Shown: positions 50,850-59,985, numbered from the stretch's first letter. The stretch is 64,000 nt of DNA from Polyangiaceae bacterium (GCA_041389725.1 JAWKRG010000006.1:186001-250000), one strand, 5' to 3'. Program-made: numbers and translations. Notes: generated from the sequence alone by a model not told the origin.

Positions 50850-50932
50850 GATCGGTCGTGCGGTGCGCGACGCCCCGTACGATTCCCGACCGGCCGCGAA
50901 TTGACTAGTGTCGCACTGCAACGAACACCGTC

Positions 50933-52054
50933 ATGGCCCGACTCTATCTCTCCCCTCCCCACATGGGCCCCGCCGAGCGTGAGCTCTTGCTGGAGGCTTT
51001 CGACTCGAACTGGGTGGCGCCCCTGGGGCCGCACGTGGACGCCTTCGAACAGGAGTTCGCACGCACAGTGGACATGCCTCACGCCGTCGCGCTATCCAGC
51101 GGCACCGCGGCCCTGCATCTGGCACTGATTCTGCTGGGCGTGGGCGCCGGAGATTCGGTGTGGGTCAGTTCCCTCACCTTCGCTGCTACGGTGAACGCCA
51201 TCCGCTACGTCGGCGCCGTCCCCGTCTTCGTCGACAGTGAAGCGGCCACTTGGAACATGGACCCCGACCTGGTCGAAGTGGAACTCCGCACGGCCAGCGC
51301 GCGGGGTCAGCTGCCCAAGGCCCTGATCGCGGTCGATCTGTACGGCCAGTGTGCCGACTATCCACGTCTGGAGGCGATCTGCGCGGAGTACGGCGTGCCC
51401 ATCCTGGAAGACGCGGCCGAAGCCCTGGGCGCGCGCCTGGGCGAGCGTCCCGCGGGGACCTTCGGGGCAATGAGCGCGTTCTCATTCAATGGCAACAAGA
51501 TCATCACCACCAGCGGCGGCGGCATGCTCTGCACACGGTCGCGCGCCGAGGCGGAGCGCGCGCGCTTTCTGGCGACCCAAGCGCGCGACCCCGCACCGCA
51601 CTACGAGCACTCGACCCTTGGCTACAACTACCGGCTGAGCAATCTGCTCGCCGCCGTCGGTCGCGGTCAGCTTCAGGTGCTCGCCGAGCGCGTAGCCGCT
51701 CGGCGCCAGATCTTCGAGCGCTACCGGGACGCGCTGGGCGCACAGCCTGGCATTCGTTTCATGCCCGAGCCCGACGGATACCAAAGCACTCACTGGCTGA
51801 CCTGCCTCACCGTCGATCCAACTGACTACGGTGTCGACCGCGAACGAATTCGCCGGCAACTCGACGCCGCAGAGATCGAGGCGCGCCCGGTCTGGAAGCC
51901 GATGCACTTGCAGCCGGTGTTCCGCCATTACCGCATGCTCGGTGGCAGCGTGAGCGAGGGTCTCTTCGCGCGCGGGCTCTGTCTTCCCAGTGGGTCGGCC
52001 ATGAGTGAGAGCGATCAGGACCGCGTGATCGACTGCTTCCTGGCAGCTCGCTGA
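50933..52054 (+). CDS. DegT/DnrJ/EryC1/StrS aminotransferase (PglE-like)
   Basis: 373 aa, family size. 'ALSSGTAALHLAL' (phosphate loop), 'PILEDAAEALGA' (Asp), 'FSFNGNKIITTSGGGML' (PLP Lys in NKI) and the C-terminal 'RPVWKPMHLQPVFRHY' are diagnostic, the last also common in PglE/WecE-like pilin-glycan aminotransferases. Likely transfers an amino group to UDP-4-keto-6-deoxy-GlcNAc made by the WbpM-type enzyme. No insertion here, in contrast to 1979-3235. Confidence 0.93.
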   Translation: MARLYLSPPHMGPAERELLLEAFDSNWVAPLGPHVDAFEQEFARTVDMPHAVALSSGTAALHLALILLGVGAGDSVWVSSLTFAATVNAIRYVGAVPVFVDSEAATWNMDPDLVEVELRTASARGQLPKALIAVDLYGQCADYPRLEAICAEYGVPILEDAAEALGARLGERPAGTFGAMSAFSFNGNKIITTSGGGMLCTRSRAEAERARFLATQARDPAPHYEHSTLGYNYRLSNLLAAVGRGQLQVLAERVAARRQIFERYRDALGAQPGIRFMPEPDGYQSTHWLTCLTVDPTDYGVDRERIRRQLDAAEIEARPVWKPMHLQPVFRHYRMLGGSVSEGLFARGLCLPSGSAMSESDQDRVIDCFLAAR

Positions 52055-52125
52055 CCGACGCGGCGCGTCAATTCGTGGATCCGCCCACGTACCTTCCGTC
52101 ATCGCGGTGATACACTACCGTCACG

Positions 52126-54726
52126 ATGCGCACCCGTAGTCTTGCTTTTCCCGTTGTAATGCTGGCCTCCTACGCCCTGCTGAGCGGCTGCGGCGACGAA
52201 GACGGCGGCGGTGGTGGCGGCGGCAACGCCTGCCCGCTGCCGAACCAAGCGTTCGAAGACGGCGACGAAACGGGTCACGCGGATGTGTTCGGCGCCAAGG
52301 CCGCGGGCCAGGCGCGTGCGGGTAGAGTGGCGGACGCCGCGAGCATCGTGCAGCCGGCCCACGGTCGGCAGCGCGTGCGCGTGGGGGACTACGCCCTGGC
52401 CAACGACAAGGTTGCCTTCTACATCGAGGGCACCGGGATCAGCGACGGCTACGCGCGCGGCGGCGGTGAGATCCTGTCAGTGGATCGCGTCGGCGACGAC
52501 GGCAAGCCGATCGGTCAATCCTACTACGTCGAAACGCTGATGGCGCTCGGCATCGAGATGATCAACGCGCAACACGTCACTGTCGTCAATGACGGCTCCG
52601 ACGGCACGGCGGCAATCGTACGAGTCACCGGGCCTCTAGAACCCATTCCGTTCCTGAACGGCGCGCTCTCGGCGCTCTTCCCGCGGCGCTACGACGTGCA
52701 GGCCGCGTACGAGTACGTGCTCGAGCCGGGCGCCGAGACGCTGCTGATCCGCGTCGGCTTGAAGAACCCGAGCGAAGACCCGATCCAGATCGCCTTCGAC
52801 ACCGTCAGCGACGAGATGCACGGGTTCTTCCAGTTGAACATGAATCAGTTCGCGACCGAACCCTTCGGCTTTGGCCCGGCAAAGGGAGACTTGCCCTGGG
52901 CGGGCTTCGTCAACCCCGGCACGAGCTTCGCGTGGCGGACGGCAAGCAAGTCTCCGTTGAAGTTTGGCGTGGAAATCAGCGGCTTCGTCTACACCCTAGG
53001 GCCTGGCTTCGTCGTCGATGGCTGCAGCACCGCCTGGCGCGACCACGCGGAGGTCGTCGTGGGCGGTCACGAGTACGACGGACTGCGCGAAGCACTGCGC
53101 CGCGTGGATGGCGAGGCGGCGTGGAGCGAGGTGACCGGCACCGTCAAGGACTCCCAAGGCGCCGCCGTCCCGAATGCACTGGTTCACTTGGTAGACGACG
53201 CCGGGAAATACCTCTCCCGCACCCGCGCGGACGAAAACGGCAAGTACACCATCCACGTTCCACCCAACGGCAGCGCGAAGCTGGTGCCGCAAGACAAAGG
53301 CTATCCCCTTGGCGCGGGCATCGCCGTCGGCGCCGGTGACGCCACGAAGGACGTGACCTTCGAGGCAACGGGCGCGATCAAGGTCAGCGTGACGGATGCG
53401 ACGACGTCTCAGAAGCTCCCGGCGCGCGTGCAAGTCGTGCCGACGACGCCCGGCGCCAGCAGCCCTGCGAGCTACGGCGTGGAGGATGAGCGCGACGACC
53501 GCATTCACCAGGCGTTCATCACCGGCAGCGGCACGATCACGCTGCCGGTGCCAGCGGGTGAACACCGGGTGATCGTGTCTCGGGGCTACGAGTACGAGCT
53601 GTCGGACCAGACCGTGACCGTGGGCGCGGGTGAAACCCTGGACTTGCCGATCACGCTCGAGCACAGCGTCGATAGCACCGGCGTGATGTGCGCGGACTTC
53701 CACATTCACTCCATGTTCAGTGCCGACAGCAATGACCCCGTGGACGCAAAAGTGGCGAGCGCCGTCGCGGACGGCCTGGAGATCCCCGTCTCCAGCGAGC
53801 ACGAGTGGGTGATCGACTTCCAGCCCATCGTCGAGAAGCTGGGGCTGGCGGACTACGCCTTCGGCATGCCCAGCGAGGAACTGACGACCTTCACCTGGGG
53901 CCACTTCGGCGTCGTGCCTCTCTTCCCCAAGCCCGACGAGCTCAATAACGGCGCGGTCGAGTGGATAGGTCGCATGCCGCCTGCCATGTTCGACGACGTC
54001 CAGAGTCGCCCCGAGAACCCCGTCTTCATCGTCAACCACCCGAGTGGCGGCGATTTTTCGGCCTACTTCAGTCAGTCCCTGTTCGACCGCAGCACCGGCG
54101 CAGGCAAGGACAAGGAGCTGTGGAGCACCAACTTCGACGCCGTCGAGGTGTTCAACGATTCCGATCTCGAGTCCAATCGCAAGAAGAGCTTCGCCGACTG
54201 GATGGCTCTGCTCAACGCAGGCGTGAAGGTAATGGCGGTCGGCTCCTCGGACAGCCACCACATTCGCTCGTCGCCGGTGGGCTACCCGCGCACCTGCATC
54301 GCGTTTGGGCACGATGATCCGACAAAGTTGACCGCGAACACCGTTCGAGACGCGATCGGAACTGGCAACACGGTGATCAGCGGGGGGCTGAGCATGACCG
54401 TGGAAGGGCCGAGCGGCGAGAAGCCTGGCGATACCGTCAGCGGCGCAGGTGCGTCGATACTTCTGACGGTGACCGTGCGCGCCCCGAGTTGGGTCGACGC
54501 GACCGAGCTCGAGGTGATCGTCGACGGCGAGACGCAGACTACCGAACCCTTGGCACCCCTGGGCACCGGCACGGGCAAGACCTTCGTGAATCAGGTGACT
54601 GTGAACCTCGACACCAGCAAGGAAAGCTTCGTCATCGTCCACGCCAAGGGCGAAAAAGAGCTGGCCCCGCTGCATCCGGGCCGTCGCCCCTTCGCCGTCA
54701 GCAACCCGATGTTCTTCAAGCCCTAG
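52126..54726 (+). CDS. Lipoprotein with CehA/McbA-type PHP metallohydrolase domain
   Basis: 866 aa. Signal MRTRSLAFPVVMLASYALLS with GCG lipobox, then Gly/Asp linker. Residues about 40-340 resemble a beta-sandwich; about 345-400 is a carboxypeptidase-regulatory-like fold ('VPNALVHLVDDAGKYLSRTR'). From about 525 the PHP domain has 'MCADFHIHSMFSADS' (metal DFHIHS), 'SSEHEWV', 'VNHPSGG' and 'GSSDSHH'. CehA/McbA-type enzymes hydrolyse diverse substrates; here an extracellular phosphoester or carbohydrate is possible. Substrate unknown. Confidence 0.85.
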   Translation: MRTRSLAFPVVMLASYALLSGCGDEDGGGGGGGNACPLPNQAFEDGDETGHADVFGAKAAGQARAGRVADAASIVQPAHGRQRVRVGDYALANDKVAFYIEGTGISDGYARGGGEILSVDRVGDDGKPIGQSYYVETLMALGIEMINAQHVTVVNDGSDGTAAIVRVTGPLEPIPFLNGALSALFPRRYDVQAAYEYVLEPGAETLLIRVGLKNPSEDPIQIAFDTVSDEMHGFFQLNMNQFATEPFGFGPAKGDLPWAGFVNPGTSFAWRTASKSPLKFGVEISGFVYTLGPGFVVDGCSTAWRDHAEVVVGGHEYDGLREALRRVDGEAAWSEVTGTVKDSQGAAVPNALVHLVDDAGKYLSRTRADENGKYTIHVPPNGSAKLVPQDKGYPLGAGIAVGAGDATKDVTFEATGAIKVSVTDATTSQKLPARVQVVPTTPGASSPASYGVEDERDDRIHQAFITGSGTITLPVPAGEHRVIVSRGYEYELSDQTVTVGAGETLDLPITLEHSVDSTGVMCADFHIHSMFSADSNDPVDAKVASAVADGLEIPVSSEHEWVIDFQPIVEKLGLADYAFGMPSEELTTFTWGHFGVVPLFPKPDELNNGAVEWIGRMPPAMFDDVQSRPENPVFIVNHPSGGDFSAYFSQSLFDRSTGAGKDKELWSTNFDAVEVFNDSDLESNRKKSFADWMALLNAGVKVMAVGSSDSHHIRSSPVGYPRTCIAFGHDDPTKLTANTVRDAIGTGNTVISGGLSMTVEGPSGEKPGDTVSGAGASILLTVTVRAPSWVDATELEVIVDGETQTTEPLAPLGTGTGKTFVNQVTVNLDTSKESFVIVHAKGEKELAPLHPGRRPFAVSNPMFFKP

Positions 54727-54796
54727 GCTACGTGTTCTTCGCTCCAGGAGCTGGATTTTCGGGACATCGGAGCCAGCGACGACTAGCGTCCGCCCC

Positions 54797-56092
54797 GTGA
54801 ATCTCACGGCGAAGATACGCGCGAAGGAGGCCCACGTCGTCGTCATGGGTGTGGGCTGGGCGGGCCTGCCTCTGGCCGTGTCGTTGGCGGAGGCTGGGCA
54901 CCGCGTGACCGGGCTGGACCCCGATGTGCGCAAGGTCGCGTTGCTGGGCGCTGGCGAGTCGTATTTGAGTGACGTGAGCCCGCTGCGCCTCGGACCGCTG
55001 GTTGACCGAGGCACGCTCCGCGCGACGCAAGACCCGAAGGTGCTCGAGACGGCGGACGCCGTGCTCGTCTGTGTTCCCACCCCCCTCAACAAGACTCGCG
55101 ATCCCGACTTGAGCTACATCGTGGAAGCGTTGGAGCAGATCGCCGCTCACCAGCACGCACCCATGCTGGTCGTCTTGGAATCCACCACCTACCCCGGCAC
55201 CACGCGAGACGTCGTCGTCCCGCGCCTGACGAAGAACTACGAACTCGGCAAGGAGATCTTCGTCGCGTTCTCACCGGAACGGGTCGACCCGGGCAACCGC
55301 GAGTATTCGGTGCGCAATACGCCAAAGGTCATCGCGGGGGCTAGCTCGGCATGCTTGCAGATGGCGATGGACTTGTACTCCGGCGCCATTGATTCCCTCG
55401 TGCCGGTTTCGAGCACCGATGCGGCAGAACTGACCAAGCTGCTCGAGAATACCTTCCGTGCCGTGAATATCGGACTGGTGAATGAAATCGCGCTCATGAG
55501 CCGGCACTTGGGGGTCGACGTTCGCGAGGTGATCGCGGCTGCGGCGAGCAAGCCCTTCGGCTTCATGCCTTTTCAGCCGGGGCCCGGACTCGGCGGGCAG
55601 TGCGTGCCCGTCGGTCCCCTCTACCTCTCCTGGAAGGCGCGAAGCCTCAAATGCGATGCGCGCTTCATCGAACTCGCCGACACGGTCAATCGCGCGATGC
55701 CGGCGCATGTGGTGTCACGCGCTTCGGACATCCTCGGCGCTCACGGCAAAGCGCTCTCCGACGCGCGGGTACTCATCTACGGCGTCGCCTACAAGCGCGA
55801 CGTCGCCGACGTTCGCGAGTCACCTGGTATCGACGTTCTCCTCGGGCTCGAAGCACGCGCCAAAGAGGTGGCCTTCCTCGACCCTCACGTTCCCGTAGTG
55901 GAACTCGAAGGCCGCGCACTGTCGTCCCTCCCGCCCCGGTCCTCCTTTGCACCCTGGGATCTGGTGATCGTCACCACCGATCATTCCGCCCTCGACCGCG
56001 AGCGCTTGCTCCGCGAGGCCTCGCGCGTTCTGGACACGCGGGGCGCGCTGCGCGGCCTGGCCCAGGGAAGCGCAGAGGTCTACGACCTCTAG
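54797..56092 (+). CDS. UDP-sugar 6-dehydrogenase family (WbpA/WecC-like), altered active-site motif
   Basis: 431 aa from GTG 54797. Rossmann 'VVVMGVGWAGLPLAVSLAEA', 'ESTTYPGTT', 'FSPERVDPGNREY' and 'LLENTFRAVNIGLVNEIA' are family-typical, and a C-terminal UDP-binding domain follows. The catalytic segment reads GPGLGGQCVPVGP; relatives such as WbpA have GGHCIPxDP. Cys is kept, but His is Gln and the catalytic Asp is Gly (codons CAG and GGT). Normally these enzymes make UDP-uronic acids from UDP-GlcNAc or UDP-ManNAc. This one may be altered or inactive. Confidence 0.88.
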   Translation: MNLTAKIRAKEAHVVVMGVGWAGLPLAVSLAEAGHRVTGLDPDVRKVALLGAGESYLSDVSPLRLGPLVDRGTLRATQDPKVLETADAVLVCVPTPLNKTRDPDLSYIVEALEQIAAHQHAPMLVVLESTTYPGTTRDVVVPRLTKNYELGKEIFVAFSPERVDPGNREYSVRNTPKVIAGASSACLQMAMDLYSGAIDSLVPVSSTDAAELTKLLENTFRAVNIGLVNEIALMSRHLGVDVREVIAAAASKPFGFMPFQPGPGLGGQCVPVGPLYLSWKARSLKCDARFIELADTVNRAMPAHVVSRASDILGAHGKALSDARVLIYGVAYKRDVADVRESPGIDVLLGLEARAKEVAFLDPHVPVVELEGRALSSLPPRSSFAPWDLVIVTTDHSALDRERLLREASRVLDTRGALRGLAQGSAEVYDL

Positions 56093-56151
56093 CGTGCGCC
56101 TGAACCGGCACTTTCTTCGATCGTCGCAGCGCTCGCGCTAGGCTCGCAGGG

Positions 56152-57591
56152 GTGCGCCTGGAAGCCCTCGCCGTCGCTCTCACTGTCGCCGCCAGCGGGG
56201 GCTGCCGTGAGCGTCCCGAGCCCTCGGGGCACGTCGTGTCAGCCTCGACGGCCTCGGGGGCGACGGCGCCTTCGTCGCGTACCGCGGCGCTTCCGTCGAG
56301 TACCGCGGCGCTTCCGTCGAGTGCCGCCGCGCCTCCGACTCGTGCCACCGCAGCTCCCACGCCGGCTCGGCACCTCATTTTGCTCACGGTCGATGCGCTC
56401 CGGGCGGACATGCCTTGGCTCGGCTATCCACGCGCCATCGCGCCCAACCTGACGCGCTTCGCGGAGCGCTCGGTGGTGTTCAGCCACGCCTACGCGCTAT
56501 CGAGCTACACCAGCATGTCCCTCGCCGGCCTGATGAGCGGCCGCTACCCGAGCGAACTGCCCCGAGACGGCCGCGCAACGAGCAGCTTCGGCCCGGAGAC
56601 GACGATGCTCGCCGAAGTCCTCGGCGATCGCGGATTCCACACGCTCGGGGTGCACGGTCACGTCTACTTCTTGGGCGACACAGGCATCGCCCAAGGTTTC
56701 AAGGAGTGGCACGTCGTCCCCAAGATCACCAGCTTGCCGGCGCGCGAGGGACACGTCGTGGACGACAAGATCGCCGACATGCTCTTGGAGAGCTTGGCGG
56801 CTCATGAGCGCGAGCGTCCCGAGCAACGCCTCTTCGCTTGGGCGCACTTCATGGACCCGCACTTTTCCTACGCGCCGCACGAGGACGCGCGCTACCGCGG
56901 CTCTCCCTACGAAACCGACGGAGCGCCAGGTCAGCCCGTTCCACCCGGCACCGCACTCGGCGAAATCGGGCAGCGCCTGCGCAACATGTACGACGGCGAG
57001 GTGACCCACACGGATCGCCAACTGGGTCGCGTGTTCGACTACCTCGCCAAGCGTCCGTACTTTCGCGACGCCGCCGTGGTCGTCACCGCCGATCACGGCG
57101 AGGCCTTTGGCGAGCACAAGAGCTACTTCGAGCACGGCTTCCTACTCTACGACGTCACCACCCGGGTTCCTCTGTTGATCCAAGCTCCCGGCCTCGCTCC
57201 GCGTCGAATTGCCAAGCGACGCAGCCACATCGACCTGGCACGCACCGTGTTCGAACTCTTGGCGCAAAAGGCGCCTGACAGTTTCCGGGGAGAGAGTCTC
57301 GTCGGCGAAGCGCGTGGAAAACCTGCGGCCGCTCGCCCCGTCCTGATCGACATGCCTTACACCGATCAGACGCCCCGGCGCCGAGCGTTGATCCAGGGCG
57401 ACATCAAGGTCGTCGTCACGGAAACCGAAGATCAGCCGCTACTCTTCGATCTGGCGCGAGACCCCGGCGAACAAGACGACCTGGCCACCACGCGCCCCAA
57501 ACTCCGCGACGAAATGATGAACGCGTGGAAAGCACAAGATCAGGCGCTCCCCGACTTCCCCGCCCCCCGCCGCAGCCACCGCGCGTACTGA
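56152..57591 (+). CDS. Sulfatase-superfamily lipoprotein, possible Thr nucleophile
   Basis: 479 aa from GTG 56152. Lipobox ASGGC, then an Ala/Ser/Pro spacer that includes 21-bp repeats. Alkaline-phosphatase/sulfatase fold: 'LLTVDALRADMPWLG' (metal Asp), 'MDPHFSYAPH', 'TADHGEAFGEHKSYFEHG' (metal DH). The nucleophile region is 'SYTSMSLAGLMSGRYP', which lacks the Cys-x-Pro-x-Arg of sulfatases; the Thr aligned with Cys suggests a phosphate- or phosphoethanolamine-type transferase. Surface-anchored; substrate unknown. Confidence 0.85.
   Translation: MRLEALAVALTVAASGGCRERPEPSGHVVSASTASGATAPSSRTAALPSSTAALPSSAAAPPTRATAAPTPARHLILLTVDALRADMPWLGYPRAIAPNLTRFAERSVVFSHAYALSSYTSMSLAGLMSGRYPSELPRDGRATSSFGPETTMLAEVLGDRGFHTLGVHGHVYFLGDTGIAQGFKEWHVVPKITSLPAREGHVVDDKIADMLLESLAAHERERPEQRLFAWAHFMDPHFSYAPHEDARYRGSPYETDGAPGQPVPPGTALGEIGQRLRNMYDGEVTHTDRQLGRVFDYLAKRPYFRDAAVVVTADHGEAFGEHKSYFEHGFLLYDVTTRVPLLIQAPGLAPRRIAKRRSHIDLARTVFELLAQKAPDSFRGESLVGEARGKPAAARPVLIDMPYTDQTPRRRALIQGDIKVVVTETEDQPLLFDLARDPGEQDDLATTRPKLRDEMMNAWKAQDQALPDFPAPRRSHRAY
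56280..56342. repeat. 21-bp repeats in the spacer of the sulfatase-like gene
   Basis: Two exact copies, 56280-56300 and 56301-56321, and a diverged third to 56342. They keep the frame and encode TAALPSS units in the low-complexity spacer after the lipobox. Confidence 0.88.
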
Positions 57592-57742
57592 CCACGCACC
57601 CGCGAACGGTGGCCACCTTCCCCGCGCCAGCGTAGCGTCTTTCCGGTGCCATCCAGCGCTGCAGCCCGGCTGACGTTCTCCGCTCTGCGCGATGGCGCGG
57701 CTGCGACCGCTCTCACCGTGAACTCTTCGCGCCAAATGACGA

Positions 57743-57772
57743 AACCCCGAAGCCCAAGGGAGCTTCGGGGTT
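57743..57772 (-). terminator. Rho-independent terminator of tsf
   Basis: Perfect 11-bp stem AACCCCGAAGC (57743-57753) and GCTTCGGGGTT (57762-57772) with an 8-base loop. On the minus strand it is followed by TTTCGTCATTT. It lies 20 bp after the tsf stop. Confidence 0.8.
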
Positions 57773-57792
57773 CCTTCACAGAGAAGATGCGC

Positions 57793-58725
57793 TCAGTTGC
57801 CGGCCATCTTCGCGACCTCGGCCGCGAAGTCTTCGCCCGTCGGCTTCTCCACGCCCTCGCCGAGCTGGAAGCGTGCGAACTTCTCGAGCACGACGTCGGT
57901 GCCGAGCGCCTTGCCGAGCTCCGCACGCAACTGGTCGACGGTCTTGTCGGTGACGAGCACGCTCTGCTGCTCGATCAAGCAGATCTCTTTCATCCACTTG
58001 GCCAGCTTGCCCTCGATGATCTTCGGGCGTACGGCCTCGGGCTTGCCCTCTTCGGCCAGCTGCGCGTCGAAGATCTCCGCTTGCTTCTTCTTGTCGGCCT
58101 CGGGCACGTCAGCGGGAGCCAAACACAGCGGCGCCATCGCGGCGGCCTGCATGGCCACGTCGTCGACGAACCGTGCGAACTGCTCGTCCTTCGCAGCCGC
58201 GTCGCTGCCGACCTTGACGGACAAGAGCACGCCGATCTTGCCGCCCATGTGCACGTAGCTGTGCACGCGACCGGGGCCGTTGAGCTCCAGCCGTTCCCAG
58301 CGGCGCACGTTGATGTTCTCACCCAGCTTGCCGACGAGGGCCTTGCGGTTGTCCTCGATGGTGCCGCTGCCGCCCGGGAAGGGCTCTGCGCCGAGATCCG
58401 CACCAGGCTTCGCCTGGGCAGCTGCGTCGAGCACCTTGGTGACGAAAGCTTTGAAGTCGTCGTTGCGGGCCGCAAAGTCGGTCTGGATGTTGACCTCTAC
58501 CAGCACGCCGCTCTTGCCATCGGCGCTGACGCGGGCGGCCACTTCGCCTTCCGTCGCAACGGCGCCGGCGCGCTTGGCGCTCTTTGCCAGGCCCTTCTTC
58601 AAGATGATGTCGACGGCCTTGTCCATGTCCCCCTCGGACTCCATCAGGGCGCTGCGGCAGTCGTTCAATCCCGCCTGCGTGCGATCCCTGAGTTCCTTGA
58701 CTTGCTGCATGCTCACTTGAGCCAT
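57793..58725 (-). CDS. tsf: Elongation factor Ts
   Basis: 310 aa from ATG 58725. Opens 'MAQVSMQQVKELRDRTQAGL' (UBA-type start with 'RTQAGLNDCRSAL') and has 'IQTDFAARNDDFKAFVTKVL', the TDFVA(K/R)N signature that docks EF-Tu. It exchanges GDP for GTP on EF-Tu. Follows rpsB in the usual order; length is in the family range. Confidence 0.97.
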   Translation of the reverse strand: MAQVSMQQVKELRDRTQAGLNDCRSALMESEGDMDKAVDIILKKGLAKSAKRAGAVATEGEVAARVSADGKSGVLVEVNIQTDFAARNDDFKAFVTKVLDAAAQAKPGADLGAEPFPGGSGTIEDNRKALVGKLGENINVRRWERLELNGPGRVHSYVHMGGKIGVLLSVKVGSDAAAKDEQFARFVDDVAMQAAAMAPLCLAPADVPEADKKKQAEIFDAQLAEEGKPEAVRPKIIEGKLAKWMKEICLIEQQSVLVTDKTVDQLRAELGKALGTDVVLEKFARFQLGEGVEKPTGEDFAAEVAKMAGN

Positions 58726-58864
58726 GACGCTCTCTCCTTGTTGTCCTGTTGGCGCCCTCGTCGTCGGAGTGCGCGCGTGCATTCGTCTAGACGTCCCCCC
58801 AATGAGGGCGGACGCCGGGGTTCACCGCCAATCGCGATGAACCCGAGGGTTGGCACGAAGAGCT

Positions 58865-59800
58865 TCAGCTCTCCGCGCGAGATCCGCGTGAGTAGATGAC
58901 CTGCGCTTCGGGAGCGCTCGATTGCCCCTCGCGCTCACGAGCGGGCTGATGGTCGCGGCGACGAGCGTTGCCGTAGATGCAAGCGTCGGCCACCGCTCCG
59001 GTGATCAAGCGGATGGAGCGAATCGCGTCGTCGTTGCCCGGGATCACGTAATCGATCTGGTCCGGATCGCAGTTCGTATCGGTGATCGCCACGATCGGGA
59101 TCTTGAGCTTGCGCGCCTCGTTCACCGCGATCGACTCCTGAGCGGGGTCGATGATGAAGATCGCCGAGGGAACCGTCGAGAGCCCCTTCAGGCCGCCAAT
59201 GTACTTCTCGTGACGCGCGCGCTCTTTGTCGAGCTTGACCGTCTCCTTCTTCGGGAGTTGATCGTACGTCCCGTCCTCGCGCATGCGCTCCAAGTTGCGC
59301 AGACGCTCCAGACCGCCCTTGATGGTGCGGAAGTTCGTCAGCGTTCCACCGAGCCAGCGGTTGGTGACGAAGTACTGATTGGCGCGTCGCGCCTCTTCTT
59401 CGACGATGTCCGCCGCCTGACGCTTGGTTCCGACGAACAGCACGTGTCCACCACGAGCGACCGTGTCAGCCAGGAAGTCGAAGGCACGCTTGAACAGACG
59501 CGACGTCTGATCCAAGTCGATGATGTGAATGCCGCTGCGCGCGCCATAGATGAACTGGCGCATCTTCGGGTTCCAGCGCTTGGTCTGGTGACCAAAGTGC
59601 GTGCCGGCCTCGAACAGATCGCGCACAGGCAAGGGGTTCTGCGCGTCGCGCGGTTCGGCGGGTGCCACGTCACTCTGCGCGCGCTCTGCCGCGAGCACTG
59701 CGGTGCGGGGAACCTCGGTCGCATTGGCCTCGGGGCCGCCACTTCCCATGGCGAACTTCCCGTCGTCAGTCTCAGTCGTCGTCTCGTTTGCTTCGGTCAT
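58865..59800 (-). CDS. rpsB: Ribosomal protein S2
   Basis: 311 aa from ATG 59800. Core starts 'PLPVRDLFEAGTHFGHQTKR' and includes 'ARSGIHIIDLDQT', 'FVGTKRQAADIVEEEA' and 'TNRWLGGTLTNFRTI'. About 55 extra residues (acidic, Ala/Glu/Thr rich) precede the core, and the C-terminus has a short Arg/Ser tail; standard S2 has about 240 aa. Upstream gene is a kinase ended by a hairpin, so rpsB-tsf has its own promoter, probably between 59801 and 59951. Confidence 0.97.
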   Translation of the reverse strand: MTEANETTTETDDGKFAMGSGGPEANATEVPRTAVLAAERAQSDVAPAEPRDAQNPLPVRDLFEAGTHFGHQTKRWNPKMRQFIYGARSGIHIIDLDQTSRLFKRAFDFLADTVARGGHVLFVGTKRQAADIVEEEARRANQYFVTNRWLGGTLTNFRTIKGGLERLRNLERMREDGTYDQLPKKETVKLDKERARHEKYIGGLKGLSTVPSAIFIIDPAQESIAVNEARKLKIPIVAITDTNCDPDQIDYVIPGNDDAIRSIRLITGAVADACIYGNARRRDHQPAREREGQSSAPEAQVIYSRGSRAES

Positions 59801-59907
59801 GGTGCGCTCTCCTAGTTGGGTTGTTCCTCCGTCCCGCCCGCACGGCGACCTCCGAGGAGGCACCGAGCCGCGTGGGTTGCGCTCGGGACGTGTGTCGTTG
59901 TTGTGTG

Positions 59908-59928
59908 CCGTAGGGGGGTACCCCACGG
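59908..59928 (-). promoter_or_regulatory. Hairpin in the rpsB leader
   Basis: CCGTA-GGGG pairs with CCCCACGG with one bulged base, about 110 bases upstream of the rpsB start on the minus strand. It could be an S2-binding leader or a second part of the kinase terminator. Function not shown. Confidence 0.3.
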
Positions 59929-59951
59929 CGCGGGGTCGCGAAACCTAGGCC

Positions 59952-59976
59952 AAAAGGCGGCCTCAGACAAGCCGCC
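59952..59976 (-). terminator. Terminator of the Ser/Thr kinase gene
   Basis: On the minus strand, GGCGGC - TTGTCTGAG - GCCGCC followed by TTTT, 10 bases past the kinase stop at 59986. Good short rho-independent terminator. Confidence 0.7.
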
Positions 59977-59985
59977 GGGCGCAGA

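Noticed and set aside
52996..55092. 698-residue minus-strand open frame
   Set aside because: It runs antisense to the PHP lipoprotein and the dehydrogenase, has no domain features and reflects the high GC of both codon positions.
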